A stretch of 35,376 bases of DNA from Steroidobacteraceae bacterium. GTDB lineage: Bacteria > Pseudomonadota > Gammaproteobacteria > Steroidobacterales > Steroidobacteraceae. The notes under the pieces are model-generated. The model was not told the origin of the DNA. It searched no databases and worked only from the letters and a program-made list of their open reading frames with translations. The position numbers and the translations under genes were made by a program. The DNA is taken from NCBI GenBank assembly GCA_019634915.1, contig JAHCAN010000030.1:1-35376 (forward strand), read 5' to 3'. Shown here piece after piece: positions 1-8,298 of the stretch (its first letter is position 1; every line of letters begins with the position of its first letter).

Positions 1-1278
1 CGCCGCGGGCAGGCCGATCGCCTCGGCGATGCGCGCGATCAGCAGCTCGCGATACACGCCGGGTGCGACGCGCGCGATCAGCGGGCGCGCGAGCTCGGCG
101 AAGTGCGCGCGGCCGTCGGCATGCGCGAGATCGGCCTGCGCGGCCAGCTCGCGCACGAGGTACTCCGACAGCGGCAGCGCGTCGCCGATGCGCTGCTCGA
201 ACGCCGCCGCGCCCTCCGCGGCAACGAGCGTGTCGGGATCGTGGCCCTCGGGCAGGAACAGGAAGCGGATCTCGCGCCCCTCGCGCACCTCGGGCAGCGC
301 GTTGCCGAGCGCACGCCATGCGGCGGCGCGGCCGGCGCGGTCACCGTCGAACGCGAACACGACCTCGTTGACGATGCGGAAGACGCGCTTCAGGTGCTCG
401 GGCGTCGTCGCCGTGCCGAGGGTCGCCACGGCGTAGCGCACGCCGGCCTGGTGCAGCCGCACGACGTCGATGTAGCCCTCGACGACCAGCAGGCGCGTCA
501 GCTTCGCGCGGCTCTGGCGCACCTCGTAGAGCCCGTACAGCTCGCGGCCCTTGTGGAACAGCGGTGTCTCGGGCGAATTGAGGTACTTCGGTTCGCCCTC
601 GCCGATCACGCGTCCGCCGAAGCCGATCGTGCGGCCGCGCGCATCGCGGATCGGAAACATCAGCCGGTCGCGGAAGCGGTCGTAGTGGCGCTCGCCGTCG
701 CGCATCTGCCCGCCCTCGCGCTCGATCACGAGGCCGAGTTCGGCGAGTTCGCGCCGCGCGGCTTCGGTCGTGCCGAAGCGGCGCAGCACCTCGTTCCACG
801 AAGGGCTCGCGTAGCCGAGCCCGAAGCGCTCGACCGACTGGGCATCGAGGCCGCGTTTGCCGACATAGGCGCGTGCGCGCGCATCGGCCGCGAGCGCCGC
901 GGCGAAGTGCGTGGCCACGCGCGCGTTCAGCGCATAGAGCGCCTCGCCCGTGTCGCGTTCCTGGCCCGGCGCGCCGGCTTCGCGCGGCACCTCGACGCCC
1001 GCGCGCGCCGCCAGTTCCTCGACCGCTTCGGGAAAACTGAGCCGGTCGTAGTCGATCAGGAAGCCGAGCGCGGTGCCGTGCGCGCCGCAGCCGAAGCAGT
1101 GGAAGAACTGCTTGTCGGGGCTGACCCAGAACGACGGTGATTTCTCGTCGTGGAACGGACAGCGCGCCTTGTACTCGCGGCCGGCCTTCTTCAGCGGCAC
1201 GCGGCTGCCGATCAGCTCGACGATGTCGGTGCGCGCGATCAGGTCGTCGATGAAGCTCTGCGGAATCCGGCCGGCCAT
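1..1278 (-). CDS. dnaG: DNA primase DnaG, N-terminal 426 residues (cut by window edge)
   Basis: DnaG makes the RNA primers for chromosome replication. The reverse-strand translation begins MAGRIPQSFIDDLI and carries the CHC2 zinc-ribbon ligands at C40, H43, C61 and C64, the same positions as in Escherichia coli. The catalytic core follows, with the TOPRIM signature VVEGYIDVV and the acidic FDGDRAGRAA segment. The C-terminal helicase-binding domain lies beyond position 1 of the window. The start at 1278 gives the canonical N terminus. It is the third gene of an rpsU-yqeY-dnaG block and lies 41 bp after yqeY. A -10-like TACTAT at 1289-1284 sits just before the ATG, so dnaG may have its own promoter with almost no leader; that part is inference. 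rpoD would be expected next, outside the window. Confidence 0.97.
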   Translation of the reverse strand, partial: MAGRIPQSFIDDLIARTDIVELIGSRVPLKKAGREYKARCPFHDEKSPSFWVSPDKQFFHCFGCGAHGTALGFLIDYDRLSFPEAVEELAARAGVEVPREAGAPGQERDTGEALYALNARVATHFAAALAADARARAYVGKRGLDAQSVERFGLGYASPSWNEVLRRFGTTEAARRELAELGLVIEREGGQMRDGERHYDRFRDRLMFPIRDARGRTIGFGGRVIGEGEPKYLNSPETPLFHKGRELYGLYEVRQSRAKLTRLLVVEGYIDVVRLHQAGVRYAVATLGTATTPEHLKRVFRIVNEVVFAFDGDRAGRAAAWRALGNALPEVREGREIRFLFLPEGHDPDTLVAAEGAAAFEQRIGDALPLSEYLVRELAAQADLAHADGRAHFAELARPLIARVAPGVYRELLIARIAEAIGLPAA

Positions 1279-1319
1279 GCCGAATAGTAAGCCACGCGGT
1301 GCGCGCGGCGAGCCCGTGG

Positions 1320-1769
1320 TCAGCCCGTGCCGAGCCGCGCCTTGATGCGGGCGCCGACCGCGCCCATGTCGGCACGGCCCGCGGCACCGGCCTTGACGAT
1401 CCCCATGACCTTGCCCATGTCCTTGATCGTCGTGGCGCCGGTCTGCGCGATCGCGGCGTCGATCAGCGCATCGAGTTCGGCGGGGGAGAGCTGCGCCGGC
1501 AGGTAGCCCTGCAGCAGCTGCAGTTCGGCGGTTTCCTTCGCGACGAGGTCGGCGCGGCCGCCCGCCTCGAACTGGGTGATCGATTCGCGGCGCTGCTTGA
1601 CCATCTTCTCGAGCACCGCGATGACCTGGCTGTCATCGAGGGTGATGCGCTCGTCGACTTCGCGCTGCTTGATCGCGGCCTGCAGCATGCGGATCGTGCC
1701 GAGCCGCTCCTTCTCGCCGGCGCGCATGGCCGCCTTCATGTCTTCGGTGATGCGCGCCTTCAGCGTCAT
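1320..1769 (-). CDS. yqeY: GatB/YqeY domain protein
   Basis: This 149-residue protein is a stand-alone GatB/YqeY domain, the tRNA-binding tail domain of the GatCAB amidotransferase. Typical features are the N-terminal stretch LKARITEDMKAAMRAGEKER, the LGTIRMLQAAIKQREVDER helix, and the C-terminal MGKVMGIVKAGAAGRADMG segment. The length matches the usual 147-150 residues. The role is poorly defined; a link to tRNA-dependent amidation is assumed from the domain. It begins 7 bp after the rpsU stop codon and precedes dnaG by 41 bp, so it is almost certainly co-transcribed with both. The rpsU-yqeY-dnaG order is common in Proteobacteria. Confidence 0.95.
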   Translation of the reverse strand: MTLKARITEDMKAAMRAGEKERLGTIRMLQAAIKQREVDERITLDDSQVIAVLEKMVKQRRESITQFEAGGRADLVAKETAELQLLQGYLPAQLSPAELDALIDAAIAQTGATTIKDMGKVMGIVKAGAAGRADMGAVGARIKARLGTG

Positions 1770-1776
1770 CGGCGGC

Positions 1777-1983
1777 TCAGCGCCGCGGGGCGGTGTCGCG
1801 GGAGGAACGCTTCAGGTGCCGCTTCACGGCGGCGGCCTTCTTGCGTTTCCGTTCCTGGGTCGGCTTTTCGTAGAATTCCCGCCGGCGCAGCTCCGTGAGC
1901 ACGCCGGCTTTCTCGCACGCCCGCTTGAATCGGCGCAGCGCGGCGTCGAAGAACTCGTTCTCGCGTACACGAACGCTCGGCAT
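1777..1983 (-). CDS. rpsU: 30S ribosomal protein bS21
   Basis: This is a small, very basic 68-residue protein of the bS21 family (start [19 protein letters not shown], later [22 protein letters not shown]). In the 30S subunit bS21 lies near the anti-Shine-Dalgarno region and helps initiation. The length is close to the usual 70-71 residues. A GAGG ribosome-binding site lies six bases before the ATG. It is the first gene of the rpsU-yqeY-dnaG block and is divergent from tsaD across about 150 bp, as is common in gammaproteobacteria. Confidence 0.97.
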   Translation of the reverse strand: MPSVRVRENEFFDAALRRFKRACEKAGVLTELRRREFYEKPTQERKRKKAAAVKRHLKRSSRDTAPRR

Positions 1984-2136
1984 CGAAACCTCAACTCTTT
2001 GAATTTACAGGAATTTCGCGCCCGCACCCGCAGCGCAAGGGCGGGAATTCTAATGGCGCGCCCGCGAAAACGCAAAGCCGCGGGTGAACGGGTTTCACTT
2101 GGGGCCGCGGTTCATGAATAATCTTCAGCCATTTCC

Positions 2137-3183
2137 ATGCGCGTCCTGGCCATCGAGTCCTCCTGCGACGAAACCGCGGTCGCCGTGCTCGATGAGGTAC
2201 GGGGGCTCCTCGCCCATGCGCTCCATTCGCAGATCGACCTGCATCGCGTCTACGGCGGCGTCGTGCCCGAGCTCGCCTCGCGCGATCACCTGCGCCGGCT
2301 CGTGCCGCTCGTGCGCACCGCGCTCGCCGAGGCCGGTTCGACCGCCGCCGACATCGATGGCATCGCCTATACGGCCGGGCCGGGGCTGATCGGAGCGCTG
2401 CTCACGGGCGCCGCGCTCGCGCGCAGCCTCGCGTACGCTTGGGGCGTGCCGGCCGTGGACGTGCACCACCTCGAGGGGCACCTGCTCGCGCCGCTGCTCG
2501 AGCCCGACCCGCCGGCGTTCCCGCACGTCGCACTGCTGGTGTCCGGCGGGCACACGATGCTGGTCGAAGTGCGCGGCATCGGCGACTACCAGGTGCTCGG
2601 CGAGACGCGCGACGACGCCGCGGGCGAGGCCTTCGACAAGACCGCGAAGCTGCTCGGGCTGCCGTATCCCGGTGGCCCGGAGCTCGCGCGGCTCGCGAGC
2701 GCGGGACACGAGGGTGCGTACGCGTTTCCGCGGCCGATGCTCGATCGCCCGGGACTCGAGTTCAGCTTCTCGGGGCTCAAGACCGCGGTCAGCCGCGTCG
2801 TGAAGGACCCGCTCTTCGACCCGGCGCGGCGCGCCGACGTCGCGCACGGCGTCGAGAGCGCGATCGTCGGCACGCTCGCCGCCAAGGCGCTGCGCGCGCT
2901 CGAGGCGACCGGGCTCGATACGCTCGTGGTCGCCGGCGGCGTCGGCGCGAATCGCCGGCTGCGCGCGACGCTCGAGGAGGCGGTCACGCGGCGCGGCGGC
3001 CGCGTGCATTTTCCGCGCATCGAGTTCTGCACCGACAACGCCGCGATGATCGCGGTGGCCGGGCTCGCACGGCTGCGCGCCGGCGAGCGCGCTCCGCTCG
3101 CGATCGAGGCACGCGCGCAATGGCCGCTCGCTACACTCGCGCCTCCATCCGCATCCGCAGCGTATCGAGAGGGCAGCACATGA
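2137..3183 (+). CDS. tsaD: tRNA threonylcarbamoyladenosine transferase subunit TsaD
   Basis: TsaD (YgjD/Kae1 family) works with TsaB and TsaE to transfer the threonylcarbamoyl group onto A37 of ANN-decoding tRNAs. The 348-residue protein opens with [19 protein letters not shown], has the metal-binding HxxxH pair at H111 and H115 (HHLEGH), the nucleotide-binding LLVSGGHT segment around 133-140, and a C-terminal CTDNAAMIA motif. These are all the family hallmarks and the length is standard. It is divergent from rpsU, and its last codons overlap folB by four bases (ATGA). A -10-like TAATCT at 2119-2124 suggests a very short leader. Confidence 0.98.
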   Translation: MRVLAIESSCDETAVAVLDEVRGLLAHALHSQIDLHRVYGGVVPELASRDHLRRLVPLVRTALAEAGSTAADIDGIAYTAGPGLIGALLTGAALARSLAYAWGVPAVDVHHLEGHLLAPLLEPDPPAFPHVALLVSGGHTMLVEVRGIGDYQVLGETRDDAAGEAFDKTAKLLGLPYPGGPELARLASAGHEGAYAFPRPMLDRPGLEFSFSGLKTAVSRVVKDPLFDPARRADVAHGVESAIVGTLAAKALRALEATGLDTLVVAGGVGANRRLRATLEEAVTRRGGRVHFPRIEFCTDNAAMIAVAGLARLRAGERAPLAIEARAQWPLATLAPPSASAAYREGST

Positions 3184-3557
3184 GCGAGGGCGTGACCGAC
3201 CGGATCTTCCTGCGTGGCCTCGCCATCGAGTGCGTGATCGGTTTCATCGACTGGGAGCGGCGCATCAAGCAGACCGTCGTGATCGATCTCGAACTGCCGG
3301 CCGACTGCGCGCGCGCGGCGGTGCGCGACCGGGTCGAGGACACGCTGGATTACAAGAAGGTCGCCAAGCGCGTGATCGCGTTCGTCGAGGCGAGCAGCTT
3401 CCAGCTCGTCGAAACGCTCGCCGAGCGGACCGCCGGGCTGATCCTCGACGAGTTCGCCGTCGACTGGGTGCGCCTGTCGGTCAACAAGCCCGGCGCGATC
3501 CGCGGTTCGCGCGACGTCGGCGTCAGCATCGAGCGGCGGCGCGGCGGGGGCCGATGA
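3180..3557 (+). CDS. folB: Dihydroneopterin aldolase FolB
   Basis: FolB cleaves 7,8-dihydroneopterin to 6-hydroxymethyl-7,8-dihydropterin and glycolaldehyde in folate synthesis. The 125-residue translation has the family N terminus ([20 protein letters not shown]), the conserved [12 protein letters not shown] and [13 protein letters not shown] segments, and the final [20 protein letters not shown]. The ATG at 3180 overlaps the tsaD stop as ATGA and has GAGAGGG upstream, which sets the start. A TACACT hexamer at 3132-3137 inside the tsaD tail could be a private promoter. The gene overlaps folK by four bases, so the next two folate steps are translationally coupled. Confidence 0.97.
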   Translation: MSEGVTDRIFLRGLAIECVIGFIDWERRIKQTVVIDLELPADCARAAVRDRVEDTLDYKKVAKRVIAFVEASSFQLVETLAERTAGLILDEFAVDWVRLSVNKPGAIRGSRDVGVSIERRRGGGR

Positions 3558-4045
3558 CGCAGGTCCTGGTCGCGGCCGGCAGCAACGTCGAGCCCGAACA
3601 CCACCTCGCCGCGGCGATGCGCGACCTGGCGCAGGCGTTTCCGGGCGCGCGCTTCTCGACCGCGTACCGCAACGCGGCGGTCGGCTTCGACGGCGACGAT
3701 TTCCTGAACCTCGTGGTCGCTTTCGACACGACCGTCGGGCCGGACGCGATCGTCGCGGAGCTGCACCGGATCGAGGCGCGCTGCGGGCGCGGGCGCGACG
3801 CGCCGAAGTGGGCGCCGCGCTCGATGGACCTCGACCTGCTGCTGTACGGGGACCTCGTCGGCGAGGGGCCCGGCTATCGCCTGCCGCGCCCGGACCTGCT
3901 GCGGCGTGCCTACATGCTCGGCCCGGCGTCGCAGCTCGCGCCGGCGATGCGCCATCCGGTCGAGGGCTGCAGGCTCGGCGAGCTGTGGGCGCGCTTCGAC
4001 CGCGACGCGCATCCGCTCACGCCGGTCCAGCTCCCCGCGCCATGA
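3554..4045 (+). CDS. folK: 6-hydroxymethyl-7,8-dihydropterin pyrophosphokinase FolK
   Basis: FolK (HPPK) transfers pyrophosphate from ATP to 6-hydroxymethyl-dihydropterin, the step after FolB. The 163-residue protein starts [18 protein letters not shown] and carries the diagnostic RSMDLDLLLYGD motif, with the ATP- and magnesium-binding acidic residues, followed by LPRPDLLRRAYMLGP. The reading frame stays open far upstream through folB, but the ATGA overlap with the folB stop and the correct family N terminus fix the start at 3554. It ends 5 bp before the convergent folM gene. Confidence 0.97.
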   Translation: MTQVLVAAGSNVEPEHHLAAAMRDLAQAFPGARFSTAYRNAAVGFDGDDFLNLVVAFDTTVGPDAIVAELHRIEARCGRGRDAPKWAPRSMDLDLLLYGDLVGEGPGYRLPRPDLLRRAYMLGPASQLAPAMRHPVEGCRLGELWARFDRDAHPLTPVQLPAP

Positions 4046-4050
4046 GCGGC

Positions 4051-4821
4051 TCAGTCGCCGCCGAGGCTGCGACCGCCGTCGACCGCGAGGATCTGGCCGG
4101 TGACGAACGGGGCGTCGACCGCGAAGTAGCGCGCGGCGAGCGCGACGTCACGCGGCGAGCCGAGGCGCTTCAACTGCGTGCGCGCGACGATCTCGGCCTT
4201 GAGCGCGTCGTCGACGCCGCCGACCGGCCACATCACCGGTCCCGGCGCGATGCCGTTGACGCGCACCTCGGGCGCCAGCTCGCGCGCGAGCGAGCGGGTC
4301 AGCATCGCAAGGCCCGCCTTCGCGACCGAGTAGGCCGTATGCCGGCGCAGCGGACGCTGGCCGTGGATGTCGACGAGATTCAGGATCAGGCCCTGTGCGG
4401 CGCGCAGCGCCGGCGCCGCGGCCTGCGACAGGAACAGCGGCGCGGCGAGGTTCGTGCCGGTGAGATCCTGCCACTGCGCCTCGGTGATCGTGCCGACCGG
4501 CGTCGGGTAGAAGGTCGAGGCGTTGTTGACGAGCACGTCGAGGCGGCCGAAGGCGGCGAGCGTGGCATCGACCAGTCGCGGCAGCTGCCCGAACGCGAGC
4601 AGATCGGCCTCGAGCGCGATCGCCGAGCCGGCGCGCTGCGCGTTCAGCGCAGCGACCAGCGCGAGGGCGTCGGGCGCCGAGCTGCGGTAGTGCACGGCGA
4701 GGTTCGCGCCCGCCGCGTGCAGCGTGCGGGCGATTTCCGCGCCGACACGGCGCGCGGCACCCGTGACCAACACGGTCCGGCCGGCGAGCGGCGCGCGGGT
4801 TTCGGGCTCGGCGGGGCTCAT
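4051..4821 (-). CDS. folM: Pteridine reductase-type short-chain dehydrogenase (FolM-like)
   Basis: This is a 256-residue NADPH-dependent short-chain dehydrogenase/reductase. The cofactor loop reads TGAARRVG, matching the TGxxxRxG form typical of pteridine reductases rather than the TGxxxGxG of most members of the superfamily. NNAS lies mid-protein, and the catalytic Tyr and Lys are in the AYSVAKAGL segment; the upstream catalytic Ser position is less clear (LNLVDIHGQ). FolM/PTR1 enzymes reduce dihydrofolate, dihydrobiopterin or dihydromonapterin. Placement tail to tail with folB-folK supports a pterin role. The ATG at 4821 shares the bases CATG with the ATG of the divergent methyltransferase. 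A -10-like TAAGCT at 4835-4830 would give a nearly leaderless transcript. The exact substrate is not provable here. Confidence 0.88.
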   Translation of the reverse strand: MSPAEPETRAPLAGRTVLVTGAARRVGAEIARTLHAAGANLAVHYRSSAPDALALVAALNAQRAGSAIALEADLLAFGQLPRLVDATLAAFGRLDVLVNNASTFYPTPVGTITEAQWQDLTGTNLAAPLFLSQAAAPALRAAQGLILNLVDIHGQRPLRRHTAYSVAKAGLAMLTRSLARELAPEVRVNGIAPGPVMWPVGGVDDALKAEIVARTQLKRLGSPRDVALAARYFAVDAPFVTGQILAVDGGRSLGGD

Positions 4822-6007
4822 GCGCGCTGAGCTTACACTGACGCCGGACGAGACGGCGCACGCGGCGCGCGTGTTCGCGGCGCTGCGCGCGGCGATCGGC
4901 GCCGCCGGCGGCGCACTCGACTTCGCGGCCTTCATGCAGTTTGCGCTGTACGCGCCGGGGCTCGGCTATTACAGCGCCGGCGCGCACAAGATCGGCCCCG
5001 GGGGCGATTTCACGACCGCGCCCGAGATCTCACCGCTGTTCGGGCGCTGCATCGCCCGCCAGTGCCGCGAGGTGCTCGCGGTGACCGGCGGGAACATCCT
5101 CGAATTCGGCGCCGGCACCGGCGCGCTCGCCGCGACGATCCTCGAGACGCTGGCCGCGCTCGATGCGCTGCCCGAGCGCTACGAGATCCTCGAAGTCAGC
5201 GCCGACCTGCGCGCGCGCCAGCAGCAGCGCCTCGGCGCGCTCGCGCCCGCGCTGGCCGCGCGCGTCGGCTGGATCGAGCGGCTGCCCGAGACGCCGCTGA
5301 GCGGCGTGCTGCTCGCGAACGAGGTGCTCGATGCGCTGCCCTGCGAGCGCTTCGTCGTGCGCGCAGGTAGCGCGCGGCGCCTCGGCGTCGCGCTCGCGGG
5401 GGCGCAGGGCGCGGCGTCGGACGCGGCGTCCGGCGCAGCGGTCGGCGCGCTGCGCGAGGTCGAACTCGGCGACGCGCCGGCGCTGCCTGCCGACCTCGAT
5501 GTCGCCGCGCTGCCCGAGGGTTATCGCGGCGAGTATCGCCCGCTGCTCGCGCCGTGGATCGCCGCGCTCGGCGCCACGCTCGGGCACGGCGCGGCGCTGC
5601 TGTGCGACTACGGCCTGCCGCGCGCCGCGCTCTACCACCCCGACCGGCGCGACGGCACGCTGCGCTGCCACTTCCGCCACCGCGTGCACGACGATCCGCT
5701 CGTCCACGTCGGCCTGCAGGACATCACGGCGTGGGTCGATTTCACGGCGGTCGCCGAGGCGGCGGTCGACGCGGGGCTCGAGGTCGCCGGCTTCACGACG
5801 CAGGCGGCGCTGCTGCTGGCGCTCGGCATCGAGCGCGACGTCGCGACGACGACGCCTGAATCCGCGCGCCTCGCGCGCGCCGCCGAGGCGCGCCGGCTGC
5901 TGATGCCGGCCGAGATGGGCGAGACCTTCAAGGCGATTGCGCTGACGCGCGGCCTCGAGCAGCCGCTCAGCGGATTTGCGCTGCAGGACCTGCGACGCCA
6001 GCTCTAG
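4820..6007 (+). CDS. SAM-dependent methyltransferase, MidA/NDUFAF7 family
   Basis: This protein of about 395 residues belongs to the MidA/NDUFAF7 (DUF185, COG1565) family. Family hallmarks are the [20 protein letters not shown] opening, [14 protein letters not shown], the SAM-binding [12 protein letters not shown] and [15 protein letters not shown]. Mitochondrial NDUFAF7 methylates an arginine of complex I; the bacterial substrate is unknown. The ATG at 4820 overlaps the divergent folM ATG in a CATG palindrome and has no ribosome-binding site. A GTG at 4871, in frame and downstream of a TACACT hexamer at 4834-4839, is a reasonable alternative start that keeps the conserved domain. The 3' end overlaps the convergent cca gene by 41 bp. 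Confidence 0.92.
   Translation: MRAELTLTPDETAHAARVFAALRAAIGAAGGALDFAAFMQFALYAPGLGYYSAGAHKIGPGGDFTTAPEISPLFGRCIARQCREVLAVTGGNILEFGAGTGALAATILETLAALDALPERYEILEVSADLRARQQQRLGALAPALAARVGWIERLPETPLSGVLLANEVLDALPCERFVVRAGSARRLGVALAGAQGAASDAASGAAVGALREVELGDAPALPADLDVAALPEGYRGEYRPLLAPWIAALGATLGHGAALLCDYGLPRAALYHPDRRDGTLRCHFRHRVHDDPLVHVGLQDITAWVDFTAVAEAAVDAGLEVAGFTTQAALLLALGIERDVATTTPESARLARAAEARRLLMPAEMGETFKAIALTRGLEQPLSGFALQDLRRQL
4830..4839. promoter_or_regulatory. Candidate bidirectional -10 element between folM and the methyltransferase gene
   Basis: The decamer AGCTTACACT reads as TACACT (4834-4839) on the plus strand and TAAGCT (4835-4830) on the minus strand. Each is a 4-of-6 match to TATAAT. 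The minus hexamer ends 8 bases before the folM ATG. The plus hexamer lies just inside the annotated methyltransferase start and would favour the GTG at 4871. No convincing -35 is visible on either side. This is inference from position and symmetry. Confidence 0.4.
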
Positions 6008-7220
6008 CCTTCACGGCCGCCACCGCCTGCGCGCGCAGCTCGTGCAGCCGCAGGCCGATCGCGGCGCCGTCGAGGCCCTCGCGCACGACGGGCTCGAGCT
6101 CGACCGAGCGCGCCGCCGCGAGGCACAGGCGCAGGTAGGCCGCCTGCGGGTAGGGCCGCGCCTCGAGGCCGAGCCGGCCGCGCGCGTCGGCCTCGCAGGC
6201 CAGCAGCAGCTCCTCGAAGCGGCCGGGGCGGCGGAACGCGTCGCAGCGCTCGAGCATCGCGAGCACGGTGGTCGCGCGCAGCTCGAAGGCGCGATGCGCA
6301 TCGCAGTGATAGCGCGCGACGAGCCGCGCGAGTTCGCGGTGCTCGTTCGGTACGCGCAGCCGGTCGCACAGCGCGTCGATCAGTGCGATGCCCGCGCTCT
6401 CGTGGCCGTGGTGCATCGGCCAGCGCTCGCGCGGCGTCCTGCCCTTGCCGAGATCGTGCGTCAGCGCCGCGAAGCGCACCGTGACCGCCGCACTCAGCAG
6501 CGCCGCCTGGCGCAGCACCATCAGTGTGTGCACGCCGGCGTCGATCTCGGGGTGCCATTGCTCCGGCTGCGGCACGCCGAACAGCGCGTCGAGCTCGGGG
6601 AAGACGACCGCGAGCGCGCCGCAGTCGCGCAGCACCTGGAAATAGACGTCGGGGCGCTCGCTCGCGAGCGCGCGCGCGGTCTCCTGCCAGACGCGCTCGG
6701 CGACCAGCGCACCGGCCTCGCCGCGCTCGACCATCGTGCGCATCAGCGCCAGCGTCTCGGGCGCGACCGTGAAGCCGAGCGGCGCGAAGCGCGCCGCGAA
6801 GCGCGCGACGCGCAGGATGCGCACCGGGTCCTCGACGAAGGCCGGTGACACGTGGCGCAGGACGCGCGCCTGCAGGTCGCGCCCGCCGCCGTGCGGGTCG
6901 ATCAGTGTGCCGTCCGGTGCGCGCGCCATCGCATTCACGGTGAGGTCACGCCGCGCGAGATCGTCCTCGAGCGTGACGGCCGGCGAGAACTCGGTGACGA
7001 AGCCGCGGTAGCCGGGTGCGGTCTTGCGCTCGAGGCGCGCGAGCGCGTACTCCTCGCGGCTCTCGGGGTGCAGGAACACCGGGAACTCGCGGCCGACCGC
7101 GGTATAGCCCGCGCGCGTCAGTTCCTCCGGCGTCGCGCCGACCACGACCCAGTCGCGCTCGCGGACAGGCAGGCCGAGGGCCTCGTCCCGGACGGCGCCA
7201 CCGACCAAGTACACTCGCAT
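5967..7220 (-). CDS. cca: CCA-adding tRNA nucleotidyltransferase with HD domain
   Basis: The protein adds or repairs the 3' CCA end of tRNAs. It is 417 residues, close to the E. coli enzyme. The nucleotidyltransferase head starts [19 protein letters not shown] and includes the ERDWVVVG catalytic segment and [14 protein letters not shown]. The [12 protein letters not shown] helix follows, and a C-terminal HD domain has the [11 protein letters not shown] metal site, giving the class II gammaproteobacterial layout with phosphatase/phosphodiesterase capacity. The start lies only 6 bp from the divergent lipoprotein aminopeptidase ATG. A -10-like TAGTAA at 7235-7230 lies 9 bases upstream, inside the neighbouring gene. 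The 3' end overlaps the methyltransferase gene. Confidence 0.97.
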   Translation of the reverse strand: MRVYLVGGAVRDEALGLPVRERDWVVVGATPEELTRAGYTAVGREFPVFLHPESREEYALARLERKTAPGYRGFVTEFSPAVTLEDDLARRDLTVNAMARAPDGTLIDPHGGGRDLQARVLRHVSPAFVEDPVRILRVARFAARFAPLGFTVAPETLALMRTMVERGEAGALVAERVWQETARALASERPDVYFQVLRDCGALAVVFPELDALFGVPQPEQWHPEIDAGVHTLMVLRQAALLSAAVTVRFAALTHDLGKGRTPRERWPMHHGHESAGIALIDALCDRLRVPNEHRELARLVARYHCDAHRAFELRATTVLAMLERCDAFRRPGRFEELLLACEADARGRLGLEARPYPQAAYLRLCLAAARSVELEPVVREGLDGAAIGLRLHELRAQAVAAVKARAGVAGPAAQIR

Positions 7221-7235
7221 CCCCGCATGTTACTA
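7210..7235. promoter_or_regulatory. Interlocked divergent -10 elements for cca and the aminopeptidase gene
   Basis: TACACT at 7210-7215 (plus) lies inside the first codons of cca and ends 11 bases before the aminopeptidase ATG at 7227. TAGTAA at 7235-7230 (minus) lies inside the first codons of the aminopeptidase gene and ends 9 bases before the cca ATG at 7220. With only 6 bp between the two coding regions, each promoter must lie within the other gene, so both messages would have leaders of a few bases at most. No -35 boxes are clear. Confidence 0.4.
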
Positions 7236-8273
7236 GACGTACGCATCGCCGCGTTGCTGCTCGTGCTGCCGCTGTCCGGCTGCGGCACGCTCTATCTCGC
7301 GCAGGCCGCCGCCGGGCAGTGGCAGGTGATGGCCGCGCGCGAGCCGATCGCCGCCGTGCTCGCCGATCCGACCACGCCGCCGCCGCTGCGCGCGCGGCTC
7401 GAGCTGGTCGCGGCGGCGCGCGAGTTCGCCTCGCGCTCGCTCGCGCTGCCCGACAACGCGAGCTACCGCAGCTACGCCGCGCTCGATCGCCGCTATGTCG
7501 TCTGGAACGTGGTCGCCGCGCCCGGGTTCTCCGTTGCGCCGAAGGAGTGGTGCTTCCCGGTGGCGGGCTGCGTCGCCTATCGCGGCTACTTCAGCGAGCG
7601 CCGCGCGCGCGACTACGCGCTCACCCTCGAGTCGCGCGGCTACGACGTCGTGGTCGGCGGCGTGCCCGCCTACTCGACGCTCGGCCGCTTCGCCGATCCG
7701 GTGCTCTCGACGATGCTCGTCTACGGCGACGAGCAGCTCGCCGCGGTGATCTTCCACGAGCTCGCGCACCAGGTCGTCTACGTGCCCGGCGACTCGGCCT
7801 TCAACGAGGCCTTCGCGATGACGGTCGAGCAGGAGGGGCTCGCGCGCTGGCTCGGGCAGCGCGGCGAGCCGGACGCGCTCGCGGCCTGGCGGCAGCGCCG
7901 CGACGTGCAGGCGGAGGCGGCCGCGCTGTTCGCGACCTACCGGCAGACGCTGCGGCAACTGTATGCGGGCGGGCTCGACGCGCCTGCGATGCGTGTGCGC
8001 AAGCGCGAAGTGCTCGCGCGGCTCGGTGATGCGTTGCGCGCACTCGAGGCGCGCAGCGGCGTGCCGGTCGCCTACGCACACGTCGATGCCGGGCTCAACA
8101 ACGCGCACCTCGCTTCGGTCGCGACCTATTTCGACTGCGTGCCGGGCTTCGAGCGCCTGCTCGCCGGGGCCGGCCACGACCTGCCGCGTTTCTATGCCGC
8201 GGTGAAGACGCTCGCCGCCGCGCCGCCGCAGCAGCGGCGGGCGGCGGTGTGCGCGGTGGCACCCCGGGAGTAA
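7227..8273 (+). CDS. Predicted zinc aminopeptidase lipoprotein (COG4324-type)
   Basis: This 348-residue envelope protein has a lipoprotein signal ending LPLSGC (lipid-anchored C19) and a zinc-protease motif HELAHQ at H177-H181, followed by [18 protein letters not shown], which supplies the third-ligand Glu region. The sequence and length match the COG4324 'predicted aminopeptidase' family. Family membership is clear, but no substrate is established. The start at 7227 is set by the signal peptide and lies 6 bp from the divergent cca start. No ribosome-binding site is visible. It converges on the peroxidase-like gene at 8299 across a 25-bp gap filled by a GC-only hairpin. Confidence 0.85.
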   Translation: MLLDVRIAALLLVLPLSGCGTLYLAQAAAGQWQVMAAREPIAAVLADPTTPPPLRARLELVAAAREFASRSLALPDNASYRSYAALDRRYVVWNVVAAPGFSVAPKEWCFPVAGCVAYRGYFSERRARDYALTLESRGYDVVVGGVPAYSTLGRFADPVLSTMLVYGDEQLAAVIFHELAHQVVYVPGDSAFNEAFAMTVEQEGLARWLGQRGEPDALAAWRQRRDVQAEAAALFATYRQTLRQLYAGGLDAPAMRVRKREVLARLGDALRALEARSGVPVAYAHVDAGLNNAHLASVATYFDCVPGFERLLAGAGHDLPRFYAAVKTLAAAPPQQRRAAVCAVAPRE

Positions 8274-8291
8274 GGCCCCCCCCGGGGGGTG
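8257..8291. terminator. GC hairpin between convergent genes
   Basis: CACCCCGGG (around 8259-8267) can pair with CCCGGGGGGTG (around 8280-8290), with a two-base bulge. The hairpin spans the aminopeptidase stop and ends 8 bp before the stop of the convergent peroxidase-like gene. It has no T-run, so a bidirectional barrier or Rho-assisted end is more likely than a classic intrinsic terminator. Confidence 0.3.
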
Positions 8292-8298
8292 AGATGCC

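Noticed and set aside
3166-3560. Frameshift or fusion of tsaD, folB and folK
   Set aside because: The overlaps are ordinary four-base ATGA overlaps and each protein is complete.
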